The position numbers were made by a program, and so were the translations under genes. From Lysobacterales bacterium (GTDB lineage Bacteria > Pseudomonadota > Gammaproteobacteria > Xanthomonadales > Rhodanobacteraceae), in assembly GCA_002632325.1 (NCBI GenBank), contig NSJK01000002.1, positions 1 through 64,000 of the forward strand: a stretch of DNA of 64,000 bases, in the 5' to 3' direction. Positions 47,458 to 55,515 of the stretch are shown here, piece by piece. Under the pieces are notes generated by a model. It had not been told where the DNA came from and did not search any database. It saw only the letters and a list, made by a program, of their open reading frames with translations. Each line of letters starts with the position of its first letter. Position 1 is the stretch's first letter.

Positions 47458-48104
47458 CAGACGCCCTGCTGCGCCTTGTCCATCGCCTCGAGCGCTTTCT
47501 CGCCCTGAGTCTCCAGGCGCGTGATCAAGGCTTCGAGACTGGTCTTGCGCACTTCCTCACCGACTTGATTGCGGTAATTGGTGACGTAGGAAATGCCCTC
47601 GATGATGACGTCGTAGGCCTTCCATTGCCCCTCGCGTGTCTTGCGGAAGGCGTAGTCGACGCTGACCGTCTTGCCATCGTCGAGCACGACCTGGGTGCGC
47701 ACGATCGTGCGCTTGTCGCTGAGATCACCCTTGCTCGGCAGCACCTGCACGCGACCCCGCGTGTAGTTGAGCAGGCCCTCGGCATAGCGGTGCGCGATCG
47801 AGTTGTAGAACGCCTTGGCGAAGCGTGCGCGCTGCTCGGGCGTGGCACTGCGCGCGTACTGGCCGAGCACGAGGATCGAGGCGTAGTCGATGTCGAAATG
47901 CGGCAGCAGCAGGCCATCGATGAGCTTGATGAGCTTTTCGTGATCCTTCTTGAGTTCTTCGCGATGACCCTCGACTGCCTTGCCCAGATCATCGGCGATG
48001 CCCTGTACGACCTGATCGGGTGTCGGCACGTCGGCATGCACGAGCGGCGCGAAGGCGACACCGACCAGCAGGGTGAAAGCAAGGGCGATTTGACGCAGGA
48101 ACAT
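47457..48104 (-). CDS. mlaC: Periplasmic phospholipid-binding protein MlaC
   Basis: A 215-residue protein with a signal peptide (LRQIALAFTLLVGVAFAPLVHA) and the MlaC/Ttg2D fold signature ('LLLPHFDIDYASILVLGQYARSATPEQRARF', 'YDVIIEGISYVTNYRNQ'). It shuttles phospholipid between MlaA and MlaFEDB. ATG 48104 follows the mlaD stop by 16 bp. Confidence 0.95.
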   Translation of the reverse strand: MFLRQIALAFTLLVGVAFAPLVHADVPTPDQVVQGIADDLGKAVEGHREELKKDHEKLIKLIDGLLLPHFDIDYASILVLGQYARSATPEQRARFAKAFYNSIAHRYAEGLLNYTRGRVQVLPSKGDLSDKRTIVRTQVVLDDGKTVSVDYAFRKTREGQWKAYDVIIEGISYVTNYRNQVGEEVRKTSLEALITRLETQGEKALEAMDKAQQGV

Positions 48105-48120
48105 GGCGACTCCGTGTTGT

Positions 48121-48654
48121 TCAGGACTTGGGCGAACCCGGGCTCGCGGGATGACCATCGGTATCGTCTGCCTTGTCTTTCGCATCGGCCTTGGATGCCG
48201 GCGAACCGTTGACGAGGAACTTGCCGATCAGGTCTTCCAGTTGCATCGAGGACTGCGTGAGCAGGAACTCATCGCCGTCCTTGAACATCTCCGGCGAACC
48301 GCCGGGCTGGATGCCAACGTACTGATCACCCAGTAAACCGCTGGTGAATATCGCCGCCGAGGAATCGTCGGGGATCTCGCTGTAGCGCTTGTCGATCGAC
48401 AGCTTGACCTTTGCATCGAGTTTGACCGGATCGACCTCGATCGACTCGACCGAACCGATGCGCACGCCGGCGATCTTGACCGGTGCGCGCAGCTTGAGCT
48501 GGCCGACGTTGCCAAAGCTCGCCTTGAGCCGATAGCTCGGGCCCTGGCTGAAGTTGGCGATCGAAGTCGTCTGCGTTGCCAGGTACGCGAGCGCGGCAAA
48601 GCCGAGCAGGATGAACAGGCCCGAGCCGATCTGGTAGGAACGTCGTTGTGCCAC
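48121..48654 (-). CDS. mlaD: MlaD MCE-domain protein
   Basis: A 177-residue protein with one membrane helix (IGSGLFILLGFAALAYLA) and an MCE domain ('YRLKASFGNVGQLKLRAPVKIAGVRIGSVESI', 'LLGDQYVGIQPGG'). The hexameric MCE ring sits on MlaE and MlaF. Start is GTG 48654 with GAGGCAAG upstream, 11 bp after mlaE. The C-terminal tail is charged (KADAKDKADDTD). Confidence 0.95.
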   Translation of the reverse strand: MAQRRSYQIGSGLFILLGFAALAYLATQTTSIANFSQGPSYRLKASFGNVGQLKLRAPVKIAGVRIGSVESIEVDPVKLDAKVKLSIDKRYSEIPDDSSAAIFTSGLLGDQYVGIQPGGSPEMFKDGDEFLLTQSSMQLEDLIGKFLVNGSPASKADAKDKADDTDGHPASPGSPKS

Positions 48655-48665
48655 GGCAGCTTGCC

Positions 48666-49436
48666 TCACATCAGGAATGCGGTCATCACGAAATCGATCG
48701 CCAGCACCACGATCGAGGAAAACACCACGGTACGCGTGGTCGCATGCGCCACGCCCTCGCTGGTCGGTGCCGTCGTGTAGCCCTGGAACACCGCGATCAG
48801 CGCCACCACCGCGCCGAAGGCAACGCTCTTCCACACGCCATTGACGACGTCCTTCCAGACATCCACGCTCGAGGTCATGTTCGACCAGAAGGTGCCGTTG
48901 TCGAGCCCGAGCCAACTCACGCCCACCAGATGCGCACCGAAGATGCCCAGCGCATTGAACACGCAGGCGAGCAGCGGCATCGCGATGATGCCGGCAAGAA
49001 AACGTGGTGCAGCCACGTAGGCGATCGGATCGACCGCCATCATTTCCATCGCATCGAGCTGGTCGGTGGCGCGCATCAGGCCGATTTCGGCGGTGATCGA
49101 GGTGCCCGCGCGGCCGGCGAACAGCAACGCAGTCACCACCGGGCCAAGTTCGCGGTAGAGCGAAAGTGAGACCACGGTGCCCAGCGCCGCGGTGCCGCCG
49201 AAGATCGACAGCACGTAGTAGAGCTGCAAACCCAGCACCATGCCGACGAACAGGCCGCAGGTCATGATGATGACCAGGCTCATTGCGCCGGTGAACCAGA
49301 TCTGGCGCACGCTCTCGCGCCAATGACGCAGGCTCGCCGGCAACGCAGCAAGAACCTGCAGGCCGAACAGGCCACAGGCACCGACCTGCGCCAGCGCATC
49401 GGCGATGCCGGCGAAGGGGCCGCTGCGCGCGTTCAT
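48666..49436 (-). CDS. mlaE: MlaE ABC transporter permease
   Basis: A 256-residue permease with about five membrane helices and the MlaE motif 'LYRELGPVVTALLFAGRAGTSITAEIGLMRATDQLDAM'. The start overlaps mlaF by 4 bp. Confidence 0.95.
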   Translation of the reverse strand: MNARSGPFAGIADALAQVGACGLFGLQVLAALPASLRHWRESVRQIWFTGAMSLVIIMTCGLFVGMVLGLQLYYVLSIFGGTAALGTVVSLSLYRELGPVVTALLFAGRAGTSITAEIGLMRATDQLDAMEMMAVDPIAYVAAPRFLAGIIAMPLLACVFNALGIFGAHLVGVSWLGLDNGTFWSNMTSSVDVWKDVVNGVWKSVAFGAVVALIAVFQGYTTAPTSEGVAHATTRTVVFSSIVVLAIDFVMTAFLM

Positions 49437-50272
49437 CGGGCCGCCTCGGAAAAGCCCAGGTCCGTGGCGTAGTCGCGCGCCGGGTACTGGAATGGCACCG
49501 GACCATCGGCCTCGCCACCGAAGAACTGCCGCGTCCACGGCGAGGGGTCCTTGCGCAATGCCTCGGGCGTGCCCTGCGCGACGACCTTGCCACCGGCGAG
49601 CAGGTAGACGAGATCAGCCACGCGCGCGACCGCGGAAAACTCGTGCGCCACCAGCACGCTGGTGACGCCGAGCGTGTCGTTGAGCGTGCGGATCATGCGC
49701 AGCACCTGGTTGAGCGCGATCGGATCAAGGCCGACGAAGGGTTCGTCGTAAAGAATCAACATCGGGTCGCGGATGATCGCGCGCGCCAAGGCCACGCGCC
49801 GCGCCATGCCGCCGGAAAGCTCCGCCGGCATCAGCGCCGCCGCACCGCGCAAACCCACCGCTTCGAGCTTGGTCAGCACGATGTTGCGCAGCACGTCCTC
49901 GGGCAAGCGCAGGTGCTGGCGCAGCGGAAACGCGACGTTCTCGAAGACGTCGTAATCGGTGAGCAGGGCCGAGTTCTGGAACAGGTAGCCGATCTTCTCG
50001 CGCAGGTCGAACAGCGCCTGACGCGACAGCGTCGGCACGTTGGCGCCGTCGATCTCGATGCGCCCCGCATCGGGCATGCGCTGGCCGGTGATGTGGCGCA
50101 ACATCGTGGTCTTGCCGCAACCACTCGGCCCCATGATGGCAGTGACCTTGCCGCGCGGAATGTCCACATCCACGCCATCGAAGATCGTCTTGCGGCCGAG
50201 CACGGTGCGCAGCCCGCGCACCCGCACGAGGATGTCGTCGCTTCGGCTCGCTGTCGGATTCGCTTGATTCAA
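49433..50272 (-). CDS. mlaF: MlaF ABC transporter ATPase
   Basis: A 279-residue ATPase with Walker A GPSGCGKT, Q-loop 'YLFQNSALL', signature 'AELSGGMARRVALARAI', Walker B 'MLILYDEPFVG' and H-loop. It drives lipid transport with MlaE and MlaD. The reading frame opens at TTG 50272, with no clear ribosome-binding site; GTG codons slightly downstream before 'RVRGLRTVLG' are alternatives, so the start is uncertain. Confidence 0.94.
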   Translation of the reverse strand: MNQANPTASRSDDILVRVRGLRTVLGRKTIFDGVDVDIPRGKVTAIMGPSGCGKTTMLRHITGQRMPDAGRIEIDGANVPTLSRQALFDLREKIGYLFQNSALLTDYDVFENVAFPLRQHLRLPEDVLRNIVLTKLEAVGLRGAAALMPAELSGGMARRVALARAIIRDPMLILYDEPFVGLDPIALNQVLRMIRTLNDTLGVTSVLVAHEFSAVARVADLVYLLAGGKVVAQGTPEALRKDPSPWTRQFFGGEADGPVPFQYPARDYATDLGFSEAAR

Positions 50273-50361
50273 GGAGGCTCTCGACGGGTGGGTCGCGGCG
50301 GTGGACGGGCTACCTTAGCCGATGCGGCGCAGCGCTGACCATGACGACCAGCGCGTGGGCA

Positions 50362-50979
50362 TCACTCAGCTTTCAGCAAGTCGTCGAGCAGAACGGCATT
50401 GCGGACGAGCTGCACTTCGCGGCGCAGGCGCTGGCAGGTCACGATGGAGCGCATCTGTTCGAGCGCTGTGGCGAAGTCGTCATTGATGAGCACGTAATCG
50501 AAATCGCCCACGTGGGCAACCTCCTCGCGCGATCCGGCCAGACGACGTGCGATCGTCGCCGCACTGTCGGAAGCCCGTGCACGCAAACGACGCTCGAGCT
50601 CGGCGCGCGACGGCGGCAGGATGAACACGCTCACGCAATCGGGCCGTGCCATGCGCACCTGACGCGCACCCTGCCAGTCGATTTCGAGCAGTACATCGCG
50701 CCCCTGCGCGAGCAGCGGCTCGACTGCGCCGCGCGAGGTGCCGTAAAGATTGCCGAATACCTCGGCGTGCTCGAGAAACGCGCCCTCGGCAATCATGTGC
50801 TCGAACACGCCGCGGTTGACGAAATGGTAATGCTCACCGTCGCGGTCATTGGGCCGCGGCGGGCGTGTGGTGTGGGAAATCGACAGCGCAATGCCCGGTT
50901 CGCGTTCGAGCAACGCATTGACGAGGCTGGATTTGCCGGCGCCCGAAGGCGCCGCCACGATGTAGAGGGTTCCGCTCAC
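50362..50979 (-). CDS. gmk: Guanylate kinase
   Basis: A 205-residue protein from GTG 50979, giving the canonical opening SGTLYIVAAPSGAGKSSL; it then has 'SISHTTRPPRPNDRDGEHYHFV' and 'VLLEIDWQGARQV', all GMP-kinase signatures. It converts GMP to GDP. A TTG at 51036 would add 19 residues. Gmk normally follows yicC directly in this group; here a VCBS gene and the island lie between them. Confidence 0.93.
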   Translation of the reverse strand: MSGTLYIVAAPSGAGKSSLVNALLEREPGIALSISHTTRPPRPNDRDGEHYHFVNRGVFEHMIAEGAFLEHAEVFGNLYGTSRGAVEPLLAQGRDVLLEIDWQGARQVRMARPDCVSVFILPPSRAELERRLRARASDSAATIARRLAGSREEVAHVGDFDYVLINDDFATALEQMRSIVTCQRLRREVQLVRNAVLLDDLLKAE

Positions 50980-51078
50980 GCCTGATCGACCCGGCAGGGG
51001 GGCGAGGATGAAAGCAGCCTCTGGCGGCGGCGTCAACCAAGGTGCCGACCGCCAGAAGCATGGCGCGCCGCGTCCCGA

Positions 51079-52653
51079 TCAATGCGTGCGCGAATTCTCG
51101 ACCGGGTAATCGCCACTCTGCCCCATCGGAACTTCCAGGGGCGTGGCCGGGCTGCTGCTGCGTCGAACAATGAACTTTGATTCGCCAGCCGTCGCCGATG
51201 GCCGCCAGACCGCATAGTCATCCAGTCCATCGCCATCGAAATCGCCGGACAAGGTGTAATCGCTCGCCAATAGCCCGAGCGTTACCGCAGGCTGCCCAAT
51301 ACCCGTCTGGCCGTCACGTGTGATCCACTGGAGGCCGCCGCCCACGCCACGAATCGTGGTGATGTCGCCCAACGCCGTGCCGAAATGGTTGCCCGTGACC
51401 ATGACATCGTTCGGCGCGCCAAAATTGAAGGTCGTGGCCAGGGCGCCATCCGTGCCATCGAAGATGCGGATGTTCGCCACGCCACCGCCGGCATCGCTCT
51501 GGATCGCCATGTCGGCCCGGCCATCGCCGGTGTAGTCGACGCCGCCGTTGGGGAAGGCGCCATTTTCTCCGGTGACCAGATCACGCACCTTGCCCGTGCT
51601 GCTCAGCCGGATCAGCGTGTGCGAGGGCGCACCTGCGCTGGCTCCTGCGCGGTACACCGCAAGATCGTCGATGCCATCACCGTCGTAGTCGCCGATGTGC
51701 CTGGGATCGTCCCCGGCCGTACCGAAGGAGACCTGCAGCGGCGCCAGGCCGGGGCGACTGGAGCGACGCACCTCGTATTGGCCCGTCGTGCCAGGGGACC
51801 AGACGATCGCATCGGCAATGCCATCGCCGTCGATGTCGCCATCAACGAAGAAATCCGATGCGTCGCCAAGCACGAAGTTCGCTTCAGTTCCTGCAGCGGT
51901 GCCATTGTTGTTTTTCACGTACCAGGTGACCGCACCACCGGCACCTCCGCCGGTGTTGCGCACGAGCACATAGCTGCTGCGCCCGCTGGCCGTGTAGTCC
52001 GAGCGCACGCGCTGACAGCTACCCAGCACGGGCGCATCGAAGCCATCGCTGAACAGGTCATCACTTGCCTCGCCGATGCTGAGCACGGCGCTGTTGATGC
52101 TGCCGGGATCACCGCTGACGCGGTCGGCGATCGTGAGCGTCCAGGTGCCATTGACCTGCGTGCCGGTCAGGCCCGCGAAGGCGCCTGCCAGCCAGGTCGT
52201 GCAGCCACCGCGCCGTGTGCCGGCGACACCTGCGCCGCTGGTGCGATAGGCGCCCGGGGGAACCGTCTCGCTGCTCGTGAGCGCCGCTGCGGTCGCCCAA
52301 AGATCAGCAGCGCCGCGGTCGGAGAATTCGTAAACGCCGCCCAGATTGGCGTTGTAGCCAAAGGAGGAAGCAGGCGCGAGACCGACCCGCTCGAACACCA
52401 CCAGTTGTGCGGCGCCGCCCGGCGAACGCAGGGTGGCCTCCAGGTCACCGGCCCAGGTGTGCGTGAAATCCAGTTTCAACGCGAGCCGGCCAACGCCGCT
52501 GCTGATCCCGGAGACGTTGAAACTGACCGTGAGGCCCGTCGCATTGCCGTCCGGAATCGGCCCCGTGCCACCACCGGCAAAGTCCGCCGCCATCGATGTG
52601 CCCGCCATCGTTGCCAGCATCAAACCCATCAACTTCCGTCTTGCCTTGATCAT
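51079..52653 (-). CDS. Secreted VCBS/FG-GAP repeat protein with N-terminal P-domain
   Basis: A 524-residue protein with a short signal peptide (LMGLMLATMAGTSMA). Residues about 25-200 resemble the proprotein-convertase P domain ('LALKLDFTHTWAGDLEATLRSPGG', 'NGTWTLTIADRVSGDPGSIN'). 'LFSDGFDAP' then separates it from four or more VCBS/FG-GAP blades with calcium-type loops: DGDIDGDGIAD, GDYDGDGIDD, DYTGDGRAD and GDFDGDGLDD. The ATG at 52653 has GGAGGGGG 4 bp upstream. It is probably exported; binding target unknown. It lies just outside the island's left boundary. Confidence 0.82.
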   Translation of the reverse strand: MIKARRKLMGLMLATMAGTSMAADFAGGGTGPIPDGNATGLTVSFNVSGISSGVGRLALKLDFTHTWAGDLEATLRSPGGAAQLVVFERVGLAPASSFGYNANLGGVYEFSDRGAADLWATAAALTSSETVPPGAYRTSGAGVAGTRRGGCTTWLAGAFAGLTGTQVNGTWTLTIADRVSGDPGSINSAVLSIGEASDDLFSDGFDAPVLGSCQRVRSDYTASGRSSYVLVRNTGGGAGGAVTWYVKNNNGTAAGTEANFVLGDASDFFVDGDIDGDGIADAIVWSPGTTGQYEVRRSSRPGLAPLQVSFGTAGDDPRHIGDYDGDGIDDLAVYRAGASAGAPSHTLIRLSSTGKVRDLVTGENGAFPNGGVDYTGDGRADMAIQSDAGGGVANIRIFDGTDGALATTFNFGAPNDVMVTGNHFGTALGDITTIRGVGGGLQWITRDGQTGIGQPAVTLGLLASDYTLSGDFDGDGLDDYAVWRPSATAGESKFIVRRSSSPATPLEVPMGQSGDYPVENSRTH

Positions 52654-52742
52654 GATCCCCCTCCCGGACATGGCACCCAATCCGGATGGATCGGGCGTAA
52701 CGCACCACGACATCGACGCACGCACCTGCATGCTGCCTTGTT

Positions 52743-52769
52743 TCATTCCAGATTCTGCACCTGTTCGCG
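52743..52769 (-). repeat. yicC: Left island repeat: displaced yicC 3' end (attL-like)
   Basis: Read on the minus strand it encodes REQVQNLE and a stop, identical in protein to the end of the intact yicC. The one base difference (52764 versus 62084) is a synonymous GAA/GAG change. An in-frame ATG upstream (about 52799) makes an 18-20-codon stub, MPMSEIDSRAL + REQVQNLE, which is unlikely to be a gene of its own. Confidence 0.75.
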
Positions 52770-52810
52770 AAGAGCGCGGCTATCGATTTCACTCATTGGC
52801 ATATTGTTAG

Positions 52811-52971
52811 CAGGCTGCTGAAAACCCCTTTTCAGCAGCCTGATGACGCCGTGCAGGGATGCACTGCACTCGAATCGATCACGCAAGTGATTGATTCGTC
52901 GGAGACGAGTCCGGGCATGTACCGGACTCGTCGAGCTGAAGAAGTCCGGGATGGACTTTTTCAGCACCCTG
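52811..52971. mobile_element. MITE-like element, copy B
   Basis: A 161-bp element in inverse orientation to copy A, flanked on both sides by TTAG (52807-52810 and 52972-52975), a clean 4-bp target duplication. Terminal inverted repeats are CAGGCTGCTGAAAA / CAGGGTGCTGAAAA. A YTAR target and 4-bp duplication are typical of IS5-type transposases. The interior includes GAGTCCGG / CCGGACTC and GAATC / GATTC arms. It lies just inside the island. Confidence 0.85.
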
Positions 52972-53014
52972 TTAGGGCCAGGGACGATTCAGCTACATCG
53001 TCGAGCTGCAGCCA

Positions 53015-53500
53015 TCAACTACCCAGCCCAAGGTAGAGCGTCATGGGTTCGCCGGCGAAAGCGATGAACCCGTAGTGCTCATAGAACTGCCTGGCGTTCT
53101 CATCCTTCGCGTCCACGATCAGCGCATAGGCTGCCACATCGTTCCGTGCTTTCAGGCAGCGATCGACGGCACAGGCGACCAACAGCTTCCCGATGCCCTG
53201 CCCGTGCCGGTCCTTGCGGATCGCCAACCTGCCCAGGCGAAAGCACGGCACCGGGTAGCGAGGCAGCTTCTTGCGGTCACTCTCCCGCAGCTTCGCGGCA
53301 TCCACCTGGGCTGCACTCAGGCAGTAATAGCCAAGAATCTCAGTCGGTACTTCGGTATCCACCAACACGAATGGTGTGCTGACGCCCTTGCGCCGATGCT
53401 GCTCCGCAAGACGCTTCAGGTAATCGTTGAGTTCGGGGACGCCGCAATCGAAGCCGTTGCGGTCATGCACGCCGACGTCGAGCGCGCGCTCCTCAAGCAC
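53015..53500 (-). CDS. GNAT-family acetyltransferase toxin (TacT-like)
   Basis: A 161-residue GNAT protein: 'PFVLVDTEVPTEILGYYCLS', acetyl-CoA loop 'RLAIRKDRHGQGIGKLLVACAV' (the R/Q-x-x-G-x-G/A pattern as RHGQGIG), and 'YEHYGFIAF'. Family TacT/AtaT toxins acetylate aminoacyl-tRNA and block translation. The partner DUF1778 antitoxin is encoded directly upstream with an 8-bp overlap, which supports the toxin reading over a metabolic acetyltransferase. Confidence 0.88.
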   Translation of the reverse strand: MLEERALDVGVHDRNGFDCGVPELNDYLKRLAEQHRRKGVSTPFVLVDTEVPTEILGYYCLSAAQVDAAKLRESDRKKLPRYPVPCFRLGRLAIRKDRHGQGIGKLLVACAVDRCLKARNDVAAYALIVDAKDENARQFYEHYGFIAFAGEPMTLYLGLGS

Positions 53501-53768
53501 GACGGACTTTCCGCCGTGCCTCCTTCAGTGCTTGCGACAAAGCCGGATTCGGTTCGAAAGGCCCACTGATGGCCGCTGCGAACCGCGCAAAGTCGCGCTC
53601 GTCAAGCACGATGCGGGCTTCCCGTTCGAGCAACGCCTGGGCCTTCTCCTTGGCTGCTGCACGCACGAAGCCCGCCATTGTGGTTCCCATGAGCGCAGCA
53701 GCCCGTGCGACGATTTTCTTCTCGCCGGAATCCAGCTTGAGATCGAAACGGGCAGCTGAGGTGCGCAT
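53493..53768 (-). CDS. DUF1778 antitoxin (TacA-like)
   Basis: A 91-residue protein with an N-terminal ribbon-helix-helix ('RFDLKLDSGEKKIVARAAALMG') and a C-terminal toxin-binding tail ('VLDERDFARFAAAISGPFEP'), the DUF1778 pattern. It would neutralise the GNAT toxin and repress the operon. A long palindrome overlapping the -10 box lies just upstream. Start ATG 53768 with GGAGA at 7-8 bp. Confidence 0.9.
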   Translation of the reverse strand: MRTSAARFDLKLDSGEKKIVARAAALMGTTMAGFVRAAAKEKAQALLEREARIVLDERDFARFAAAISGPFEPNPALSQALKEARRKVRRA

Positions 53769-53784
53769 GGCAATGTCTCCGAAA

Positions 53785-53821
53785 GATACGGTATTTTACC
53801 GTATCGTTGTGTTCGGAGCAA
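53785..53821 (-). promoter_or_regulatory. Promoter and operator of the DUF1778/GNAT pair
   Basis: A perfect palindrome with 9-bp arms (GATACGGTA) around a TTT centre spans 53785-53805. On the minus strand TTGCTC (53816-53821) and TAAAAT (53793-53798) are 17 bp apart, so the palindrome covers the -10 box, as expected for antitoxin autorepression. Confidence 0.75.
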
Positions 53822-53953
53822 AGCAGGATCGTGTCTTGATGACTATCCCCGGCCGCGATCCGATACGGGCGCGCAGGCCGACCAATCCACCCAGCATTTC
53901 AAGGGTAGTACAATCCCGCCGGCTTTCGCGACGCATGAGATCCGGTTTTCGAC

Positions 53954-54637
53954 GTGGCCAGGAAAGACGACATACGCGACCAACCGGCCTACACGCTGGC
54001 CGAGGCTGCCCGCTATTTGAAGGTCGCACCGGCTACGCTGCGCTCGTGGGTCATTGGCCGTCCTTATCCGACGGGAAAGGGACCTGCTCACTTCAAGCCC
54101 CTGATCCGTCCGGCCAGTAATCCTCCGCCCATGCTGTCGTTCTGGAACCTGATCGAGGCGCATGTGCTGCGTTCGCTGCGCACCGATCACGGCGTGAAGA
54201 TGGACGCGCTGCGCCGTGCCATCCAGTACGCCCAACAGACACTCGACGTTGATCGTCTGCTGCTGAGTCCGGAGCTACGAACCGATGCCGGCAAGCTGTT
54301 GCTTACACGATATGGAGCGCTGATCGAACTGTCTGCTTCCGGTCAGATGGCGATGCGAAGAATGTTCAACGAACACCTGGCACGAGTCGAATGGGACAGC
54401 TGGCATTTCCCGGTCAAGCTCTACCCGGCCACCGCCGAAACCCTTACTGCGGCACGCCCCATCGCCATCGATGCGCAGGTGGCCTTCGGTCGACCGATCA
54501 TCGCCAAGCGTGGCATCACCACGGGCGCGATCGCTGATCGCATCGACTCAGGCGAGACCGTGGATGAACTTGCTGCGGATTATGAGCTCTCCGTCGAAGA
54601 GATCGAGGAGGCCGTGCTCTACGAGCGGGCTGCGTGA
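53954..54637 (+). CDS. DUF433-type antitoxin with MerR-like N-terminus
   Basis: A 227-residue protein starting at GTG 53954. The N-terminus is a MerR-like winged-helix ('YTLAEAARYLKVAPATLRSWVIGRPYP'), the middle is helical, and the C-terminus is DUF433 ('GRPIIAKRGITTGAIADRIDSGETVDELAADYELSVEEIEEAVLYE'). DUF433 proteins are the usual antitoxin partners of PIN-like toxins. It overlaps the next gene by 4 bp (GTGA). Confidence 0.82.
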   Translation: MARKDDIRDQPAYTLAEAARYLKVAPATLRSWVIGRPYPTGKGPAHFKPLIRPASNPPPMLSFWNLIEAHVLRSLRTDHGVKMDALRRAIQYAQQTLDVDRLLLSPELRTDAGKLLLTRYGALIELSASGQMAMRRMFNEHLARVEWDSWHFPVKLYPATAETLTAARPIAIDAQVAFGRPIIAKRGITTGAIADRIDSGETVDELAADYELSVEEIEEAVLYERAA

Positions 54638-55059
54638 ACCTGGTTTATTTCACGGATCGGGATCTCGGCAAGAAATTCCCCGAGATCCTTCGCGCCGCCG
54701 GCTTGTCGGTCGAGCGGCACGCGGATCATTTTCAACACGACACCCAGGATGAAGTGTGGCTACGCGAGATCGGCAAGAATGGGTGGGTCGCCGTTACGCA
54801 TGACGGCCGAATTCGCTACAAGCCAAACGAGAAGAGCGCGGTCGTCGAGAACAATGTCGCGTTGCTGGTGGTGGTGGGACACGCCCCATTTCCCGAATTG
54901 GCCACAGCATTCGTGGCGACGGAGCCGAAGATCCGCAACTTCATTGCCACCCACAAGCCGCCTTACATCGCCAAGGTCTACAGGCCGTCGGCAACCGCTG
55001 TGGCGTTGGGCCCTGCCGCACCGGGGCGAATCGAACAGTGGTATCCCCCGGCCAAGTAG
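54634..55059 (+). CDS. PIN-like (DUF5615/VapC-related) putative toxin
   Basis: A 141-residue protein: 'YFTDRDLGKKFPEILRAAGLSVERHADHF', 'DEVWLREIGKNGWVAVTHDGRIRY' and 'VENNVALLVVVGHAP'. Acidic residues in 'FTDRDLG', 'DEVWL' and 'THDGRI' fit the PIN-like active-site pattern of DUF5615-type toxins. Start GTG overlaps the stop of the DUF433 gene. RNA cleavage is inferred from family and context; a non-toxic function cannot be excluded. Confidence 0.75.
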   Translation: MNLVYFTDRDLGKKFPEILRAAGLSVERHADHFQHDTQDEVWLREIGKNGWVAVTHDGRIRYKPNEKSAVVENNVALLVVVGHAPFPELATAFVATEPKIRNFIATHKPPYIAKVYRPSATAVALGPAAPGRIEQWYPPAK

Positions 55060-55515
55060 CTGCTGCTCCCCAGATTGATCCAGGCAAAGGCCATGGGGAA
55101 GTAGTCGAAAGTGATCGTGCGCGATCGCGTTCAGAACGCCCCGCGAGCCGCCCATGCACCTCCGCCTCCACCCACCCCACGGCGCGCGCACCGATGTGTA
55201 CCCGGCACAGGTACCGCCGCCGTGCTTCATTCACTGAAACGAATTGCGCAGACACGTCGGCAAGACGCTGATCGATGACTGGAACCTGGACATCGGCGTG
55301 CTGCGCCCGGACGCGAAGACGGTGGCGCAGCGCCGGCCAGGAATGCAATCCAGGGCCGGACAAGGGCTGGCGGTATACTTTCCGGGTCAAATGGCAGAAA
55401 CAGGGGCCTTGCGTGACTGGCGTAGCGGCCAACATCAATGGAATCGGCGGCCACTTCGCGGCGCAGGAAGCCCGCCTGTTTGCTCCTGTCCGCAAGCGGT
55501 GATCCGGCGCTGAGC
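55060..55515. other. Gene-free stretch before hsdR
   Basis: About 450 bp. Several frames are open in this GC-rich DNA, but none has a convincing start, ribosome-binding site or motif. It probably carries the hsdR promoter; a TATACT-like box occurs near 55374 without a clear -35 partner. Confidence 0.45.

Noticed and set aside
52743..52801. A tiny gene encoding about 20 residues ending REQVQNLE
   Set aside because: Better explained as the displaced 3' end of yicC at the island boundary.
55438..55515. Upstream ATG start for hsdR
   Set aside because: The added 26 residues do not resemble HsdR N-termini, while the ATG at 55516 gives the typical opening.
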